Part shown: positions 46,635 to 55,545 of the stretch, in pieces
How the letters are laid out: each line of letters starts with the position of its first letter
Position numbering within the stretch: position 1 is the first letter of the stretch
NCBI RefSeq assembly: GCF_900156725.1
Contig: NZ_FTOI01000002.1
Span: 1-64,000, forward strand
DNA length: 64,000 bases
Direction: 5' to 3'
Source of the DNA: Kaistella chaponensis
Lineage (GTDB): Bacteria; Bacteroidota; Bacteroidia; Flavobacteriales; Weeksellaceae
Notes under the pieces: generated by a model
The model's input: only the letters and a program-made list of their open reading frames with translations
Told to the model about the DNA's origin: nothing
Database searches by the model: none
Position numbers and translations under genes: made by a program

Positions 46635-47556
46635 TGATACTTTTACCTTTTTCAAAGAAAATGGTAAAAATTATTTCAAAAATTATTTAATGATCAATGG
46701 GATTTTATTGATCTTAATGGTGTTGATTTTTGTAGTCGGATACCGCGAATTATTTTCTCAAATGTTGGGTTCCAATACGCAAGGTCAGAATTATTATTTC
46801 CAGGCGTACTTTCAGGAAAATACCGCAGTCTTAACCGTGGTTTCGGCAACGGTGTTTGTACTTTTCTTGGCAGTCATGATGGTTTCCTATTCTTATCCTA
46901 TTTTATACCTGAAAAGATTGAGCGAAACGGGAAACAAAAACATTAAAGCCGACGAAATTTTAAAGGATGTAAAAAGTAATTTCGGACGGTTTATTACGTT
47001 TTTCTTTGGTTTACTTTTTATCGTAATGCCACTTTCGTTTGTACTTCTAGGGATTTCTGCCTTTTTAATGATTCTTGTAATCGGATTTTTTCTGCTGATG
47101 TTACTCGGACCCGCAATCTTAAATGTCGTCAATTTTTTGATGTTCGATTATTTTAACACGAAAAGAGGTTTTTTCGATTCTCTGAGTTATGCGGTAAGAG
47201 CACAGTTTTCTTATAAAAACGGTCGCGACAAATCACCATTCTGGAAATATTGGGGTTCAACGGTTGTGCTTTATTTGCTGATTCAAACCGTAACTTCGGT
47301 CTTTGCGATGGTTCCGATGATGATTATTTCGGGCGCCTTATTTACGGTTCCTGAAAATGGTAATTCACAAGAAGTGTTGGAAGGTTCGATGGGAATTTTG
47401 TTTTTCATCATCTATGGAATCTCAATTTTAGTTTCTTTTTTAATGATCAATGTGGTTTTTGTAAACTCTGGTTTGCAATATTACGACAGCAGAACTGATC
47501 TTCACCGAAATGTTGATCTTTCCGAAATTGATAGGATTGGTACGGATGAAATTTAG
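46594..47556 (+). CDS. Hypothetical multi-pass membrane protein
   Basis: 320 residues from ATG 46594. A frame opening upstream adds 21 residues that lie wholly inside the SpoIIM gene, so the internal Met (MQFYQKRNFG) is the likely start, overlapping the previous gene by 41 bp. About six membrane segments: near 30-55, 85-110 (VVSATVFVLFLAVMMVSY), 140-195 and 220-290. It fits the glycerophosphodiester-phosphodiesterase-membrane-domain/DUF4013-like group found with SpoIIM and MoxR, without catalytic residues. Part of the MoxR operon. Confidence 0.75.
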   Translation: MQFYQKRNFGTFISDTFTFFKENGKNYFKNYLMINGILLILMVLIFVVGYRELFSQMLGSNTQGQNYYFQAYFQENTAVLTVVSATVFVLFLAVMMVSYSYPILYLKRLSETGNKNIKADEILKDVKSNFGRFITFFFGLLFIVMPLSFVLLGISAFLMILVIGFFLLMLLGPAILNVVNFLMFDYFNTKRGFFDSLSYAVRAQFSYKNGRDKSPFWKYWGSTVVLYLLIQTVTSVFAMVPMMIISGALFTVPENGNSQEVLEGSMGILFFIIYGISILVSFLMINVVFVNSGLQYYDSRTDLHRNVDLSEIDRIGTDEI

Positions 47557-48328
47557 AATATTAACTCTTTTTCTGCTTTTTTCAATCTTCGGGATTTCTC
47601 AGGAAATTCCGACTTCTTCGCCTGCGGTAAGGATCGATTCCTTGGTTTATTCTTCAGGAAAATATTCTGCAGATTCTCTCCTCAAAAGAAATCCTTCTAC
47701 GGATAATATTATTTTTCCTAAAAATTTCGATCCTCAATTTCAATCAAAATACAAAGGCCCCGAATTCGATTATACCACTGTAAAACCGCGGGAATCTTTG
47801 TGGCAGAAGATTGCGAAGAAAATTAAAAAAATTCTCGAATCTGTTTTTGGCGAAGTTGATCCTAACAAAGCTTCGTCGTACACTGAAATTATTATGCGGC
47901 TTTTTGCCATTGTAATTATTGGTTTGGTGCTTTATTTCTTTATTCAATTTTTGCTTAATAAAGATGGAAATTTCTTTTTTGCAAAGAAGAACAAGAAATT
48001 CAATATTACCAATCACGATTTACAGGAGAATATTCATGAAATTGATTTCAAAGAATCGATCGAGAAATTGGAGATAAATAGAGATTACCGTTCCGCAATT
48101 CGCTATCATTTTCTTTTTGTTTTGAAGAGATTAACTGATCATGCACTGATCAGCTGGAATCCGGAGAAAACCAATAAAGATTACTTGCGGGAATTGAAAA
48201 CGACCGATTTAAAAAACAGTTTCAGTGAACTGTCTTATATTTTTGATTTCGTATGGTACGGAGAATTTGAAGTCAGTGAAGAGCGCTACAAAAGTTTAAA
48301 AGAGAAATTCACGCAATTTAAACTCTAA
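47546..48328 (+). CDS. DUF4129 domain protein
   Basis: 260 residues from ATG 47546 (MKFRILTLFLLFSIFGISQ); it overlaps the preceding gene by 11 bp. A signal peptide (about 1-18) leads into a periplasmic segment, one membrane helix (about 120-143, EIIMRLFAIVIIGLVLYFFIQFLL) and a cytoplasmic DUF4129 region with YRSAIRYHFLFVLKRLTDHALISWNPEKTNKDYLREL and FVWYGEFEVSEERYKSL. The Trp-Tyr-Gly motif is typical. These proteins occur with MoxR/DUF58 proteins and transglutaminase-like proteins; function unknown. Co-transcribed with its neighbours. Confidence 0.8.
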   Translation: MKFRILTLFLLFSIFGISQEIPTSSPAVRIDSLVYSSGKYSADSLLKRNPSTDNIIFPKNFDPQFQSKYKGPEFDYTTVKPRESLWQKIAKKIKKILESVFGEVDPNKASSYTEIIMRLFAIVIIGLVLYFFIQFLLNKDGNFFFAKKNKKFNITNHDLQENIHEIDFKESIEKLEINRDYRSAIRYHFLFVLKRLTDHALISWNPEKTNKDYLRELKTTDLKNSFSELSYIFDFVWYGEFEVSEERYKSLKEKFTQFKL

Positions 48329-48377
48329 TGAGTAAAGTAAAACAGAACTTTTAGAGTTGAAAGTTTTTAGATAAAAA

Positions 48378-49535
48378 ATGAACAAAACATTCCAATTATA
48401 CGGTATTATTTTCATCATCCTGATGTTGGTTTTGGCTTTGCTCGAACTCAATAAAACGGAAGTGACGGATTGGCGTAAAAATTTCGAGGTGAACCAAAAA
48501 TCTCCTTTCGGTCTATTTGTTTTTAATAAGGAGGCAAATCATTTGCTCAATAATGAATTAAATCGATCGGATCGCTCTCCTTACGAACATTATAAAACCC
48601 AAAAAGAAAACCTGCATAATATTTTAATCATTCAATCGGAGATCGATTTTGAGTCTTGGAAGAAAATCCTAGAACATGTAAAATCAGGTTCCGATGCACT
48701 CATCATTGCCGAAGATTTTCACCCAATGATTGCTGATTCTCTCCATTTTAAAACGTCTAACGTTAGTCTTCGGACTGATAATATTCTTACGCTCACCGAT
48801 GATAAATTCTCGAATGATTCTATTAAGATTGATAAATTACCTGCAGGTCAAGGATTTTCGGCGATCGATAAAGATCAAGAAATTTTAGGAAAAGCTCTTC
48901 TCGATGGTGGAAAGGTGAATTTCATTAAAATAAATGTTGGGAAAGGTCATTTTTATCTTCACACCGAACCTTTAATTTTGACCAACTATTATTTGCTGAA
49001 GCCAGAAAACCAAAAGTATGTACAAGATGTGTTTTCTTATCTCCCGAAACGCAAAACAATTTGGTTTACGCAGTCTAATAAAGCAAACACCGAATCGCAA
49101 TCGCCATTGAGATTTATTTTGTCGAAGCCTCCACTTCGGTTTGCATGGTGGTTATTCTTGGCCGGACTTTTATTATTCGTTATTTTTAATGCTAAAAGAA
49201 AACAAAGAATTGTTCCCGTCATCGAACCATTGAAAAACAAGTCGGTAGAATTTGTAAAAAGCATCGGGAATTTGTACCTGCAGGAAGGTGATTTCCACGA
49301 AATGATGGCCAAAAAAGCACAGTATTTTTTAAACCGAGTTCGGCATGAATTAATGATCGACACGCAGCATTTAGATGAAAAATTTGTGCAATCTTTACAC
49401 CTGAAAACAGGAAAAAGCCTGGAAAAAATTAACAAAGCAATTGATTTCATTAAAAGAGGACAAGATCCTTCTGCAAGTGTGATGAAGGAAGATTTGATGC
49501 AAATGAACCGATTGCTCGACGAAATATTAAAATAA
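48378..49535 (+). CDS. DUF4350 domain protein
   Basis: 385 residues. Membrane helices lie at about 5-23 and 250-270 (LRFAWWLFLAGLLLFVIFNAKRK). The periplasmic part between them (SPFGLFVFNKEANHLL, DALIIAEDFHP, GKGHFYLHTEPLILTNYYLL) is the DUF4350 domain, with a Rossmann-like GATase fold; the C-terminal 110 residues are helical and cytoplasmic. It occurs with MoxR in Bacteroidota and is presumed part of the same envelope maturation complex. It begins 49 bp after the DUF4129 gene. Confidence 0.82.
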   Translation: MNKTFQLYGIIFIILMLVLALLELNKTEVTDWRKNFEVNQKSPFGLFVFNKEANHLLNNELNRSDRSPYEHYKTQKENLHNILIIQSEIDFESWKKILEHVKSGSDALIIAEDFHPMIADSLHFKTSNVSLRTDNILTLTDDKFSNDSIKIDKLPAGQGFSAIDKDQEILGKALLDGGKVNFIKINVGKGHFYLHTEPLILTNYYLLKPENQKYVQDVFSYLPKRKTIWFTQSNKANTESQSPLRFILSKPPLRFAWWLFLAGLLLFVIFNAKRKQRIVPVIEPLKNKSVEFVKSIGNLYLQEGDFHEMMAKKAQYFLNRVRHELMIDTQHLDEKFVQSLHLKTGKSLEKINKAIDFIKRGQDPSASVMKEDLMQMNRLLDEILK

Positions 49536-49587
49536 TAGAAACACAGATTTATTCAATTTACAATGAATTGATCTCCAAAAAATACCT

Positions 49588-50595
49588 ATGGAAAATTTTG
49601 AAAACACAAGTTCGAGTCCCGTAATTCCTGAATTTCAACCGCGACTTGATATGAAGGAGCTTCAGCAAAGTTTAGAAGCCGTAAAAGCGGAGATCGGAAA
49701 AGTAATTGTCGGTCAGGAATCCATGATTGAGCATTTATTAGCGGCACTTTTATCCAACGGTCATGTTTTGATCGAAGGAGTTCCGGGAGTTGCGAAAACC
49801 ATTACGGCAAAATTACTTGCGAAAACGATCGATGTTGGTTTCAGTCGAATTCAGTTTACCCCAGATTTGATGCCTTCTGATATTTTAGGAACTTCCATTT
49901 TTAATGTTAAAAATTCTGAATTTGAGTTTAAAAAAGGACCTATTTTTTCCTCTTTTATTTTAATTGATGAAATCAACAGATCGCCCGCAAAAACGCAATC
50001 CGCTTTGTTTGAGGTGATGGAAGAACGCCAAATCACGATGGATGGTAAACAATACCAAATGCAGGAACCTTTTCTTGTCGTGGCAACTCAAAATCCGATT
50101 GAACATGAAGGAACTTATCGACTTCCAGAAGCGCAATTGGATCGATTTCTCTTTAAAATTAATGTGGGTTATCCTAATCTTTCACAGGAAATTCAAATCA
50201 TTAAAAATCAACATTCAAACAAATTAGAAGATAAAACCGATGCAGTTCAAAAGGTAATTTCCGGCGTGCAGTTAAAAAATTATCAGCAGATTGTGAAAAA
50301 CATCTTGGTAGAACCACAATTGCTGGAATATATTGCGAAAATAATTATCAATACAAGAGAAAATCAATTCTTGTATTTGGGAGCTTCACCCAGAGCAAGT
50401 TTGGCTTTGTTGACTGCTTCGAAATCGTTTGCTGCAATTCGAGGTCGTGATTTTGTAACGCCAGAAGATATCAAAGAAGCGAGTTACGCAGTTTTACGTC
50501 ACCGTGTTATGGTTTCTCCAGAGCGGGAAATGGAAGGCTTGACTGCAGATGAAATCATCAGACAAATTTTAGAAGCGATTGAAATTCCGCGGTAA
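49588..50595 (+). CDS. MoxR family AAA+ ATPase
   Basis: 335 residues. Walker A GVPGVAKTITAKLLAKTI (about 61-78), Walker B SFILIDEINRSPAKTQSALFEVMEERQ (about 123-148), sensor 1 VVATQNPIEHEGTYRLPEAQLDRF and the lid YLGASPRASLALLTASKSFAAIRGRDFVTPEDI. MoxR ATPases act as chaperones for metal insertion or complex assembly with VWA-domain or DUF58 partners. The next gene encodes DUF58, the upstream genes four membrane proteins. Cytoplasmic. Confidence 0.95.
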   Translation: MENFENTSSSPVIPEFQPRLDMKELQQSLEAVKAEIGKVIVGQESMIEHLLAALLSNGHVLIEGVPGVAKTITAKLLAKTIDVGFSRIQFTPDLMPSDILGTSIFNVKNSEFEFKKGPIFSSFILIDEINRSPAKTQSALFEVMEERQITMDGKQYQMQEPFLVVATQNPIEHEGTYRLPEAQLDRFLFKINVGYPNLSQEIQIIKNQHSNKLEDKTDAVQKVISGVQLKNYQQIVKNILVEPQLLEYIAKIIINTRENQFLYLGASPRASLALLTASKSFAAIRGRDFVTPEDIKEASYAVLRHRVMVSPEREMEGLTADEIIRQILEAIEIPR

Positions 50596-50728
50596 TCATT
50601 TTTAGAACTACAAGTCGCACAAATGTTTTCTGGCAAAATATTCAGGAGAAATAATTGAGTCCTGAAAAACGAAAAAATTAACTTTAAAAAAGTAAAACTT
50701 TTAAGCCTTTTTGGTAAAAGCTTTCAAC

Positions 50729-52051
50729 ATGAAAAATGTATTCCTCAATAACCGTTTTTTCTTTGCGCTTTTCGGAGTGGGGATTTGTTATGTTCTGGCT
50801 TTTTTCTTTCCCATACTGATGGGAGTTGCACACGGGTTTTTGATCGTCGTTTTTTTAGCAATCTTCGTGGATTATTTGCTTTTGTTTAGGGAGAAAAATG
50901 CAGTTCAAGCCCAAAGAATTCTGCCAGAAAAATTATCCAATGGTGATCAAAATTCAATAAAAGTTGATCTTAAGAATAATTATCCTTTTCAGATTAAAAC
51001 CGTAACCATCGATGAAATTCCTTTTCAGTTTCAAAAGCGGGATTTTTTTATAGAAAGAAGTATTGAAGCCAAAAAAAATGTTCTTTTCGAATATGTTTTA
51101 GAACCCAAAGAACGCGGAGAATACAGTTTTGGAAATCTGAATATTTTTGCACAGACCTCTTTAGGATTTGTTTCGCGACGATTTACCTTTCAAAAAGATG
51201 AGTTGGTTCCAAGTTATCCTTCCTTTATTCATTTGAGAAAATATGAATTAATGGCGCTACAGAACGAATTTCTTTTGGGCGGAATAAAAAAAATACGGAA
51301 GTTGGGACACACGATGGAATTTGAGCAAATCAAAGATTACATTCCAGGCGACGATGTACGAACCATCAACTGGAAAGCAACATCCAAGCGGAATCAATTA
51401 ATGGTGAATCAATTTCAAGACGAAAAATCGCAGCGGATTTTTATGCTTATCGATAAAGGCAGAACCATGCAAATGCCTTTCAATGGCTTGAGTTTATTAG
51501 ATTATTCGATCAATGCGACCATGGCTTTGAGTCATATAATCCTCAAAAAAAATGATCGCGCAGGAATGATGACTTTTTCTAAAAAAGCAGAAAATAAAGT
51601 GGCGGCAGATAACAAATCGGGACAGCTCAAAAAGATTTCTCAAGCGCTTTATAATATTCAGACCAATTTTTTCGAAAGTGATTTCAGCCGATTGTATCAG
51701 GAAGTAAGACTCCATATTGGGCAGCGAAGTTTAATCGTACTTTTTACAAACTTCGAAACTTTAGATGCGGTAAACCGACAGATGAAATATTTGCGAGGCA
51801 TTGCAAAAAACCATTTGTTGGTGGTTATTTTCTTTAAAAATGCTGAGCTTCAGAGTTTGATGAATACCAATCCCGAAAATATTCAAGCAGTGTACGACGA
51901 AATCATCGCAGAAAAATTAGAGTATGAGAAAAAACTCATTATTCAGCAACTTAGGAAATATGGTATTTACACAGTATATACGCTTCCTGAGAATTTGAAT
52001 CTCGAAGTTATAAATAAATATCTGGAACTTAAAGCGAGAGGAATCTTGTAA
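50729..52051 (+). CDS. DUF58 domain protein (VWA-like), MoxR partner
   Basis: 440 residues from ATG 50729. A TTG 18 bases upstream also keeps the frame, but the ATG gives MKNVFLNNRFFFALFGVG with two membrane helices at about 10-50. Then a soluble DUF58/VWA-like domain follows, with GGIKKIRKLGHTMEFEQIKDYIPGDDVRTINWKATSKRNQLMVNQFQDEKSQRIFMLIDKGRTM. The RxYxPGDDxRxIdW motif is diagnostic. These proteins are proposed clients or adaptors of MoxR. Last gene of the operon; 133 bp separates it from MoxR. Confidence 0.92.
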   Translation: MKNVFLNNRFFFALFGVGICYVLAFFFPILMGVAHGFLIVVFLAIFVDYLLLFREKNAVQAQRILPEKLSNGDQNSIKVDLKNNYPFQIKTVTIDEIPFQFQKRDFFIERSIEAKKNVLFEYVLEPKERGEYSFGNLNIFAQTSLGFVSRRFTFQKDELVPSYPSFIHLRKYELMALQNEFLLGGIKKIRKLGHTMEFEQIKDYIPGDDVRTINWKATSKRNQLMVNQFQDEKSQRIFMLIDKGRTMQMPFNGLSLLDYSINATMALSHIILKKNDRAGMMTFSKKAENKVAADNKSGQLKKISQALYNIQTNFFESDFSRLYQEVRLHIGQRSLIVLFTNFETLDAVNRQMKYLRGIAKNHLLVVIFFKNAELQSLMNTNPENIQAVYDEIIAEKLEYEKKLIIQQLRKYGIYTVYTLPENLNLEVINKYLELKARGIL

Positions 52052-52138
52052 TTAAAAGTTTTGTCTTTTTTTAGACAAATAATTAAAAAGACCGTAAATC
52101 GCTAAAATTAGCAGTAAAATTGTAAACCAGTTCATCAT
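52052..52138 (-). CDS. Putative 28-residue single-pass membrane protein
   Basis: Directly after the DUF58 stop, the minus strand encodes MMNWFTILLLILAIYGLFN followed by YLSKKRQNF and TAA. It has one hydrophobic helix, an aromatic edge and a basic tail, as expected of a real small membrane protein with the tail inside. Two ATG codons at 52138 and 52135 are possible starts. It fills most of the gap between the convergent DUF58 gene and the OsmC gene. No promoter was identified. The chance that such a short frame is accidental remains. Confidence 0.45.
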   Translation of the reverse strand: MMNWFTILLLILAIYGLFNYLSKKRQNF

Positions 52139-52203
52139 TTTTGTATTTGGCACTAAATTAATAATAAAGTGTGTTTCAAAATACCGTTAAATCACCCATT
52201 TTT

Positions 52204-52632
52204 ATGAAAATTACTCTTAATCGAATCAACGACGAATATTTATTTGAGTGCAAAAATTCTATAGGAAATTCAATCCTTTTAGATAATATTTCTCAAACAA
52301 AGGAAACAAAAGGAGTTTCTCCTATGGAGTCTCTTCTAATGGCAGTTGCAGGTTGCAGCGGCATCGACATGGTTTCGATCATGAAAAAACAGAGACAAAC
52401 ACTTACTCATTTTTCTGCTGAAGTTGAAGGCGAAAGGGTTCAGAAGGACGAAGCAAAACCTTTTAAAACCATCACAGTGAAATTCTTTTTGGAGGGAAAA
52501 ATAGATCCGAAAAAGGCACTGAAAGCCGCAGAACTTTCTTTTGAAAAATACTGTTCGGTTTCCAAGACTTTAGAACCCAACGTAACGGTAAGTTATGCGG
52601 TTTTTGTGAATGGAGAAAAAGTGGAAATTTAA
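52204..52632 (+). CDS. OsmC family peroxide/thiol reductase-like protein
   Basis: 142 residues from ATG 52204; an upstream Met (52171) adds 11 residues not typical for the family. MKITLNRINDEYLFECKNSIGN leads into GVSPMESLLMAVAGCSGIDMVSIMKKQR, where the Cys in VAGCSGID is the peroxidatic Cys of OsmC/Ohr, and the second Cys lies in EKYCSVSKTL. Members reduce organic hydroperoxides. Monocistronic, 15 bp from the convergent glycosidase. Confidence 0.9.
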   Translation: MKITLNRINDEYLFECKNSIGNSILLDNISQTKETKGVSPMESLLMAVAGCSGIDMVSIMKKQRQTLTHFSAEVEGERVQKDEAKPFKTITVKFFLEGKIDPKKALKAAELSFEKYCSVSKTLEPNVTVSYAVFVNGEKVEI

Positions 52633-52647
52633 ATTTTTGAGGACTAT

Positions 52648-55272
52648 TTATCGCGGTCTCGATCCCATTCTCGGCTGAATCAGTTTAGCAATCGTCGCAG
52701 TCCAACCTGTTTGGTGAGATGCCCCGATTCCTTTGCCTGTATCGCCATTGAAATATTCGTGAAACATAATGTAGTTTTTAAAGAATTCATTGTGATTTAG
52801 TAAATCATTTCCACCATTGAATGCGCGGTTTCCCTTTTCATCACTCTTAAAAATAGAGTAGAGTCGTTGGCTTAAGTCTGTTGCAACATAATCGAGATTT
52901 CTCATCGCGCCACTTTTTGCCGGATATTCAATCTGCAGATTGTCGCCATAATAATAAAAAAACCGCTGTAAACTCTCTACAATTAAGAAATTAATAGGAA
53001 ACCAAATCGGTCCACGCCAATTGCTATTTCCGCCAAACATACTGCTGTCACTTTCAGCCGGAGTATATTTTACAGTGAAATCTTTTCCATCTACCGAAAA
53101 TACATAGGGATTTTCGGCATAAACTTTAGACATTGAGCGGATTCCAAAATCGGAAAGAAATTCATTTTCATCCACCATTCGGTTTAGAACTCGGGTCAAT
53201 CGATTTTTGCGCAAAACGCTCATCAAAAGTTTTCCGCCGCGACCTTCTACTTCCCAATGAGAAACCAGATTAGCGAGTTCGGGCTTATTATTCAGGATCC
53301 AATCCATTCTTTTTCGGAAGTTGGGAAGTTTTTCTAACAGTTCATGTTCTACGACTTCCACTGCAAACATTGGAATTAATCCTACAATACTTCTTAGTTT
53401 CAAGGAAACAGAATCGCCATTGTTCAGTTGTAAAAGGTCGTAAAAGAAACCGTCTTCTTCATTCCAAAGTCCATTTTTTGTTTCACCCAAATTGTCCATT
53501 GCCGCTGCAATGTAAAGGTAATGTTCAAAAAATTTGATTGCCATATCTTCATAAATTGGATTGTATAGAGACAACTCCATTGAAATTCGCATCATATTGA
53601 GTGCATACATTGCCATCCAACTCGTTCCATCTGCTTGTTCTAAATGATCGCCATTTTTAAAATTCATATTTCGATCAAATGCACCGATATTGTCAAGGCC
53701 TAAGAAACCGCCACCAAAAACATTTTTTCCGTTTTTATCTTTTCGATTCACCCACCACGTAAAATTCAGCAGTAATTTTTGGAAAACACTTTCCAGAAAA
53801 GGAATATCGGGTTTTCCGTTTAATTTTTCATCAATTTTAAAAACCCGGAAAGTAGACCAAGCGTGAACGGGTGGATTTACATCACTAAAATCCCATTCAT
53901 ACGCAGGAAGTTGACCATTGGGATGGATGTACCATTCTTTTGTCAATAATTTTAACTGATGTTTCGCAAAACCAGAATCTAAAATTGCAAATGGTACGCA
54001 ATGGAAAGCTAAATCCCAAGTCGCAAACCAAGGATATTCCCATTTATCTGGCATGGAAATAACGTCTTTGTTTTGCATGTGTTCCCATTCTGTATTACGA
54101 ACATAGTGATTGAAATTTCTTGGGTTTTCAGATTTTATATCACCTTTCAGCCATTTAGAAACATTATAATGGTAGAATTGTTTATTCCACAATAAGCCTG
54201 CAAATGCTTGTCTTTGAACATTTTTTTCTTCTTCATCGTTGATTTCCCGTTGAATACTGCTGTAAAATTCATTGGCTTCTGCTTTTCTTAAACTAAAGAT
54301 ATCGTCGAAGTCAAAAAAGGCATCTTCCATCTCATGTGGGCTCAGTCTAAATTCGAAAATTTTGCATTCTTTTGCTTCAATTTCGGTATCAATTAAGAAA
54401 CAGGCTTTTGTCCCACATTGGTCTTTATTTATTGCGTTTGTATTATTCTGAATTAGAAAATCATTAATTCCATCCTTAAAAAATTTCGCTGACGAAGCTG
54501 TATTTAAAATTTTGGCTGGATTTGTTTCATTATTACAAAATAATGCAATGCTGCTTTGGTCTCTGGAATAAAGCCTTTTTAAAGGTATTGAATCGTGATC
54601 GATATTGATAACACCGTTGACCGAGGATTTTAGTTGTGGTTCGTAGTTTCCATGTCCCCAATTCCAATTATTTCTAAACCAGATGGTTGGGAGAATTACC
54701 AAAGGCGCTTTTTGTGTACTTCGGTTTTCTACAACAATTCTAATTAGGAAATCATCATGGTTAATTTTAGCATATTCAATGAAAATATCAAAATAATTAT
54801 TGTCGTTGAAAATTCCGGTGTCTAATAATTCAAATTCGGAGTCATGTTTTGATCTTCTTCCGTTTTCTGCAACCAATTCATCATAAGGAAATTCTTGGAT
54901 TGGATATTTATAAACCATTTTCATGTAGGAATGAGTTGGCGTATTATCGAGGTAATAATACAATTCTTTAACATCTTCGCCGTGATTTCCTTCGTGATTA
55001 CTTAGTCCAAAAAAACGTTCCTTAATCATTTTATCTTTCCGATTCCAAAATGAAAAGGCAAAACAAAGTCGCTGTTTAGAGTCACATATTCCTGCAATTC
55101 CATCTTCACTCCACCGGTAAGCTCTACTAATGGCGTCACTGTACGTAGTATGTCCCCACGCATTTCCATTAGAGCTATAATCTTCCCGAACCGTTCCCCA
55201 TTGTCTGTTGCTTACATAAGGACCCCATTTTTTCCATTTCTCATCAAGCATTCGTTCTTTTTCGGCAATCAT
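52648..55272 (-). CDS. MGH1-like glycoside hydrolase (GH63-type, glucosidase)
   Basis: 874 residues. The N-terminal part (EKERMLDEKWKKWGPYVSNRQWGTVREDYS) precedes a beta domain, and the C-terminal (alpha/alpha)6 barrel of the GH63/MGH1 family lies from about 370: DKWEYPWFATWDLAFHCVPFAILD, NGQLPAYEWDFSDVNPPVHAW, HLEQADGTSWMAMYALNMM and SSMFGGNSNWRGPIWFPINFLIVESL, with TGWTATIAKLIQP at the end. The acidic catalytic pair probably lies in the DW/ATWDLAFH and NWRGPIW blocks. No signal peptide, so it is cytoplasmic. Bacterial members hydrolyse mannosylglycerate, trehalose-like or glucosylglycerate compounds. Confidence 0.85.
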   Translation of the reverse strand: MIAEKERMLDEKWKKWGPYVSNRQWGTVREDYSSNGNAWGHTTYSDAISRAYRWSEDGIAGICDSKQRLCFAFSFWNRKDKMIKERFFGLSNHEGNHGEDVKELYYYLDNTPTHSYMKMVYKYPIQEFPYDELVAENGRRSKHDSEFELLDTGIFNDNNYFDIFIEYAKINHDDFLIRIVVENRSTQKAPLVILPTIWFRNNWNWGHGNYEPQLKSSVNGVINIDHDSIPLKRLYSRDQSSIALFCNNETNPAKILNTASSAKFFKDGINDFLIQNNTNAINKDQCGTKACFLIDTEIEAKECKIFEFRLSPHEMEDAFFDFDDIFSLRKAEANEFYSSIQREINDEEEKNVQRQAFAGLLWNKQFYHYNVSKWLKGDIKSENPRNFNHYVRNTEWEHMQNKDVISMPDKWEYPWFATWDLAFHCVPFAILDSGFAKHQLKLLTKEWYIHPNGQLPAYEWDFSDVNPPVHAWSTFRVFKIDEKLNGKPDIPFLESVFQKLLLNFTWWVNRKDKNGKNVFGGGFLGLDNIGAFDRNMNFKNGDHLEQADGTSWMAMYALNMMRISMELSLYNPIYEDMAIKFFEHYLYIAAAMDNLGETKNGLWNEEDGFFYDLLQLNNGDSVSLKLRSIVGLIPMFAVEVVEHELLEKLPNFRKRMDWILNNKPELANLVSHWEVEGRGGKLLMSVLRKNRLTRVLNRMVDENEFLSDFGIRSMSKVYAENPYVFSVDGKDFTVKYTPAESDSSMFGGNSNWRGPIWFPINFLIVESLQRFFYYYGDNLQIEYPAKSGAMRNLDYVATDLSQRLYSIFKSDEKGNRAFNGGNDLLNHNEFFKNYIMFHEYFNGDTGKGIGASHQTGWTATIAKLIQPRMGSRPR

Positions 55273-55383
55273 ATCATATAATTTCTGCTGCGAAATTACT
55301 AATTAAAATTATTTTCGAAAATTTGTAAAATCTAAATATAATGCTTTCCTTTGCAGAATATTAGGTCATACACATATTGAAAA

Positions 55384-55485
55384 TGTTATTAAGAAAGGTG
55401 GAGAGATAAGACTCTATGAAACCTTGGCAACCCTTCGGAAACGAAGAAGGTGCTACATTCTTACCCAGTCTGGGTGAAGATAACA
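55384..55485 (+). promoter_or_regulatory. SAM-I riboswitch aptamer
   Basis: The S-box landmarks are present in order: P1 arm TGTTAT (55384), AAGAAAGGTGGAGAGA, TATGAAACCTTGGCAACCC, then AAGGTGCTACATTC, a short ACCCAG/CTGGGT hairpin and GAAGATAACA, whose ATAACA pairs with the first arm. It lies directly upstream of the methionine genes metX, homoserine dehydrogenase and a transsulfuration gene. It should switch off this set when S-adenosylmethionine is abundant. A run of seven T follows the aptamer, but the start codon hairpin suggests translational control. Confidence 0.92.
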
Positions 55486-55513
55486 GAAACTTTTTTTACC
55501 ATTCTTGGTAGCA

Positions 55514-55545
55514 TTTTCAATTTTATTTTTAAGAAAAATTGAAAA
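55514..55545 (+). promoter_or_regulatory. Hairpin enclosing the metX TTG start codon
   Basis: A perfect 11-bp stem: 55514-55524 (TTTTCAATTTT) pairs with 55535-55545 (AAAATTGAAAA). The metX start codon TTG (55539-55541) sits in the distal arm, so initiation is blocked when it folds. It lies 28 bases after the riboswitch and has no T run, so it is a candidate expression platform for translational repression. Confidence 0.6.
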
